A stretch of 27,333 bases of DNA. Source: a virus. This document shows positions 24,670-27,333 of the stretch, in pieces. The stretch spans positions 1-27,333 of the IMG/VR virus record IMGVR_UViG_3300009790_000050; one strand, given 5' to 3'. The stretch's first letter is position 1; each line of letters opens with the position of its first letter. The position numbers and the translations under genes are program-made. The notes beneath the pieces are model-generated. The model saw only the letters and a program-made list of their open reading frames with translations. It ran no database searches and had not been told where the DNA came from.

Positions 24670-25496
24670 ATTAAATCCTTTTCATATTTTGGGTGTATGC
24701 AATCGCCTCTAAAAATGTCTGGGTGTTTTTTTGACCATTTTAAAAATTCAATAGGAACACCTATATCAAATTCTTCTCTTACCTCTTCTATATCTCTTTC
24801 TAATAAAGATAAAGGACTACGACAAATTAAATCTTTTTTATCGGCTGCCTTACCTAACTTACCCGCTTCTTTGAAAGCTTTAAAAGGCATTAATGATTTA
24901 GTACGCCAAGCAACTTTAAGTGTCACTATAAAAGCTACATAAGTTGGTGCCCAACTAGGTACAGCTTGACAAGTGACTTTCTGTACTAATGCTTCTCCAA
25001 AAATAGAGGTATCGTATCTAAATAAAATATGAATCATATCGTGCCACAAAAATAAATGTCTTGAGGTGTTAGACCTTATTTCTGTGCCAAGACTGCCTTT
25101 AAGAAAAGATTCTTCATTTTCTTCATTTGAAAGGTATCTTTTGTCATACAGTTCTTCTATCGACCAATTTTTAAATAAATTTCCTAAATGACCACCAACA
25201 GTATTTGGTGGTAGAGATTGTAAGTATTCTACATCTGATAACTTTGTAACTACTTCTTCTTTTACAAAACTTTCTTCATTGTAGTCAATACCCATTAAAA
25301 TCTTTCTTCTTTCTTTTGAACTTTTAACAAACTTAATTAGCATTTTTAAATTTGAAGGAAAACCAAATTCCCTATACATTCCTTGAAGGACATCTAATCT
25401 TTTTTCACCAGAGTCATCTTCTACAAGAATTGCTCCATGGTCTGCTTCAAATACATCTCTGCTGTATTTATATATTTTCTTTAAATTCCATGCCAT
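24645..25496 (-). CDS. Coq4-like protein (ubiquinone biosynthesis family)
   Basis: Coq4 proteins take part in ubiquinone synthesis; they bind a metal through HDxxH-x11-E and have been linked to C1 oxidative decarboxylation of the quinone precursor. This 283-residue protein has H152-D-M-I-H156 and E168 with exactly that spacing (WHDMIHILFRYDTSIFGEAL). Other family-like parts are LQSLPPNTVGGHLGNLF at 92-108 and, near the end, SLLERDIEEVREEFDIGVP. It has no signal peptide; a hydrophobic stretch at about 184-197 may touch the membrane. AGGAGG lies eight bases upstream of the start. It sits among tail genes, as acquired cargo often does. A structural protein with a borrowed fold is the main alternative. 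Confidence 0.78.
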   Translation of the reverse strand: MAWNLKKIYKYSRDVFEADHGAILVEDDSGEKRLDVLQGMYREFGFPSNLKMLIKFVKSSKERRKILMGIDYNEESFVKEEVVTKLSDVEYLQSLPPNTVGGHLGNLFKNWSIEELYDKRYLSNEENEESFLKGSLGTEIRSNTSRHLFLWHDMIHILFRYDTSIFGEALVQKVTCQAVPSWAPTYVAFIVTLKVAWRTKSLMPFKAFKEAGKLGKAADKKDLICRSPLSLLERDIEEVREEFDIGVPIEFLKWSKKHPDIFRGDCIHPKYEKDLIWHKAESI

Positions 25497-25501
25497 ATTT
25501 A

Positions 25502-26203
25502 TTACCTCCTATATACCATGATTCTTGCAGTAGCTTCTGATTCATTTTTAATATCTACCGAAGAACTATTTAATCTTTTAATATCATACTGATTTATTTG
25601 TGTACCATTTATAGAACAATTTTCTGAAAAAAATAAATACATTAAATTATCAGATTTATTAATCGTTTTAGTTTCGCCAACGCCTATATCTAGAATACTG
25701 CCATAATATCCTTCGACTATAGGTTGAAAACAAATTAATCTAGTATTATCTTGGGTTGCTTTTACTTCTCCATATTTAGCATACAATCCCCAAGAAAAAC
25801 CTTTCTCTTGCAAAGTTTCATAATTGTTACCAAAAGTATAATTTGCTTTATACTTTTTATTAGCCATAGCTTCTTCAACACTTGTTTCTGAAAAAGAGCC
25901 ATTTTTTAAATAATCATTTTCAGTTAATTCGTTTAGTCTTTGTATATCAGACTCAGTAATGTCATCATCTTCCCAACTTACAGAAACTTCTATGCTGCCT
26001 CTTATGAGAGAAAATGCACTTGGAGTTTTAAGTATGTTTGAACTTTCAGTATCAAAAGTTTGTTTTCCTATTTCATTTATTTCTGATTTTTCTGTTCTAG
26101 AAACTACATCTCCCTGATTGCCTTCAACTACTACTATTTGAAATTCACCATCAATTACTTTAAGAGTATCTGGCACTACAACAAAATCATATCGGACTGT
26201 CAT
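25502..26203 (-). CDS. Hypothetical protein, virion-region (233 aa)
   Basis: No family is recognised. The first 110 residues are mixed strands and charged helices (MTVRYDFVVVPDTLKVIDGE; WEDDDITESDIQRLNELTE). The last 75 look like a small beta-barrel or cupin-like domain (GSILDIGVGETKTINKSDNL, then MYLFF, and NGTQINQYDIKRLNSSSVDI). There is no signal or membrane segment. It starts as TAATG at the end of the 77-residue gene, and its final Arg-Arg codons carry the ribosome-binding site of the Coq4-like gene. A structural or cargo role cannot be decided from sequence. Confidence 0.62.
   Translation of the reverse strand: MTVRYDFVVVPDTLKVIDGEFQIVVVEGNQGDVVSRTEKSEINEIGKQTFDTESSNILKTPSAFSLIRGSIEVSVSWEDDDITESDIQRLNELTENDYLKNGSFSETSVEEAMANKKYKANYTFGNNYETLQEKGFSWGLYAKYGEVKATQDNTRLICFQPIVEGYYGSILDIGVGETKTINKSDNLMYLFFSENCSINGTQINQYDIKRLNSSSVDIKNESEATARIMVYRR
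25505..25510 (-). promoter_or_regulatory. Consensus ribosome-binding site of the Coq4-like gene
   Basis: A perfect AGGAGG eight bases before ATG 25496. It doubles as the last two Arg codons of the upstream gene, just before its TAA stop. Confidence 0.8.
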
Positions 26204-26436
26204 TATATTTCCTCACTTGTATTTTTTTCAGCGTGTTTACTTATATCATAAACAGTTTCGTCTATTTCTGTATTTATATGTCCAAAAAATACTTGTTGAA
26301 TATCAGATTCTTTCATGCCATCAAACATAGATTTTATCTTGCGAATAGCAATGCCTTTATAATCACAACGATAAACAACAGTACCATCAGTTATAGTTTC
26401 TTCGTAATAAATAATATCTTCTGCTTTTTCAACCAT
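26203..26436 (-). CDS. Small hypothetical protein (77 aa)
   Basis: I start at ATG 26436, which forms TAATG with the upstream stop, the pattern seen at most junctions here; an ATG at 26460 would give 85 residues. Neither start has a strong ribosome-binding site. The protein is mixed alpha/beta (VEKAEDIIYYEETITDGTVV; YKGIAIRKIKSMFDGMKESD) with an acidic C-terminus. The single FFGH and KHAEK histidines give no motif. No family is recognised, and it has no homologue that I know of in tail modules. Confidence 0.58.
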   Translation of the reverse strand: MVEKAEDIIYYEETITDGTVVYRCDYKGIAIRKIKSMFDGMKESDIQQVFFGHINTEIDETVYDISKHAEKNTSEEI

Positions 26437-27173
26437 TAGCGTTGAATAGTTAAAGTCCATGTTCCAGACATAGTTATTGTTGTACTAAAATTACTACTCC
26501 ATAAATATCTTGTGACAGCACCAATAGTTGGGTAAGTATCATGTATGCAAGAACCTTTAGCTGTATTAGCACCATTATTACTTTGATTATCTGAGCCATA
26601 CCATCTAGTAGCAGGTATTCCATTTTTAGCAGCAGAGTCTATCCAACGAAAAGGAACATTAGTCCAGTTATTGCCTACAGTACCACTCGTTCCATAATGA
26701 CCCTGAATCCAACAAAAAAAAAGGGCGTTTCCAAATGTACCCGTTGAACTTGACTGATAAAGTCCAAATCCATAACTAAGTAAATTACTTGATGAGCCAG
26801 AACTAGTGCCTCTAAAATGATTCATTTGTATAGCTCCAGAAGAAGGTATTGCTCCTGCATTACCTGATACATCTCTGCCTGTTGTAGTTGTCCATGTTGC
26901 AGAAGCTGACCCCATTGCACCCGGAATATAATTAAGTGCGTACTGACTCTTAAAGCCACTTGTTCTTTCAGTTAGTACATAAGCAGGAACATATTTTGAC
27001 CCCGGAACATTCGTTGAATTGGTAAGGGTTGCTACAGTAGGACTAACACTACTAGAGGTGCTACCACTAGGTAAACTTCCTGAATAGTATTCATTCATGC
27101 TAATAGGATTACTACCACCCCATTCGCTTTGTATTGTACTTAAAGATACTGAGCCACTTGCGGGTATCGCCAT
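26436..27173 (-). CDS. Tail/fibre-associated virion protein (245 aa)
   Basis: The N-terminus (IPASGSVSLSTIQSEWGGSN followed by PISMNEYYSGS) is a motif found in many structural proteins of marine phages. A degenerate second copy occurs near residues 110-126 (AIPSSGAIQMNHFRGTS). The rest is Ser/Gly/Thr/Trp-rich and beta-type, ending TTITMSGTWTLTIQR. It follows the S74-type fibre gene with a one-base TAATG overlap. It is probably a distal tail or fibre component; receptor binding is inferred from position and composition. Confidence 0.75.
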   Translation of the reverse strand: MAIPASGSVSLSTIQSEWGGSNPISMNEYYSGSLPSGSTSSSVSPTVATLTNSTNVPGSKYVPAYVLTERTSGFKSQYALNYIPGAMGSASATWTTTTGRDVSGNAGAIPSSGAIQMNHFRGTSSGSSSNLLSYGFGLYQSSSTGTFGNALFFCWIQGHYGTSGTVGNNWTNVPFRWIDSAAKNGIPATRWYGSDNQSNNGANTAKGSCIHDTYPTIGAVTRYLWSSNFSTTITMSGTWTLTIQR

Positions 27174-27333
27174 TATCTATCCTCTAGCTCTTTTACTTTA
27201 GCTGTAAGATTTTCTATTTGCTCTTGTTGTTCTTTAATAGCTTCTACTAATAAACCTACTGTGTTGCCATAACGAATAGCTAAGTGTTCTTCTTCTGTTT
27301 CTAAATCTTTTTCTGTATAAACAGCTTCTGGTA
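27173..27333 (-). CDS. Tail fibre C-terminus with S74-type chaperone tail (partial)
   Basis: The frame enters from the right edge and gives the last 52 residues. They contain EEHLAIRYGNTVGLLVEAIK and then EQQEQIENLTAKVKELEDR, the helical coiled-coil end of the intramolecular chaperone (peptidase S74, endosialidase type) that trimerises and trims phage fibres. The Ser-Lys catalytic part would lie outside the window. Its TAA stop overlaps the next start as TAATG. Confidence 0.82.
   Translation of the reverse strand, partial: PEAVYTEKDLETEEEHLAIRYGNTVGLLVEAIKEQQEQIENLTAKVKELEDR

Overview
The window is part of an AT-rich genome of a tailed, short-tailed (podovirus-like) phage. It resembles uncultured marine podoviruses that infect Gram-negative bacteria. 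The evidence is a long, tightly packed late operon on the minus strand holding a P22 gp10-like tail hub, ejection proteins, a 2,732-residue polyvalent protein, tail fibres, a GH24 endolysin and a two-part spanin. The spanins, lipoproteins and outer-membrane channel imply a Gram-negative host. A Coq4-like gene would fit a ubiquinone-making proteobacterium. No terminase, portal, capsid, polymerase or integrase gene lies in the window, and no tRNA, CRISPR array or insertion sequence was seen.

Layout. Positions 1-845 (plus strand) hold the end of one gene and three small early-type genes coupled by ATGA overlaps or short gaps. Positions 846-1090 are a convergent intergenic stretch with a possible terminator, a pair of 23-bp repeats and a tandem 28-bp repeat that runs into the end of the giant gene. 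Everything from 1091 to 27333 is on the minus strand and is transcribed from right to left. In transcription order it holds: the C-terminus of an S74-type tail fibre; tail and unknown proteins (26.2-27.2 kb); a Coq4-like protein (24.6-25.5 kb); more tail proteins (22.0-24.4 kb); three tiny genes of 49-59 codons (21.5-22.0 kb); a thermonuclease; a lysis region (16.4-21.1 kb); the tail hub and small virion proteins (14.0-16.4 kb); and the DNA-ejection module (1.1-14.0 kb).

The most striking part is inside the lysis region. Between a holin-like protein and the spanin/endolysin genes sit consecutive genes for CsgF-like and CsgG-like proteins, a curlin-like repeat protein, a FecR-domain secreted protein and a small lipoprotein. 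This looks like a complete phage-borne, curli-type (type VIII) secretion module with its own channel, channel adaptor and candidate substrate. It could build an extracellular fibre on the infected cell, or help breach the outer membrane. The second notable cargo is the Coq4-like protein, which keeps the HDxxH-x11-E metal motif and may be an auxiliary metabolic gene acting on quinones.

Most late genes are joined by TAATG or ATGA stop/start overlaps. This pattern, together with ribosome-binding sites, was used to correct several starts (14006, 16830, 17510, 22363, 26436).
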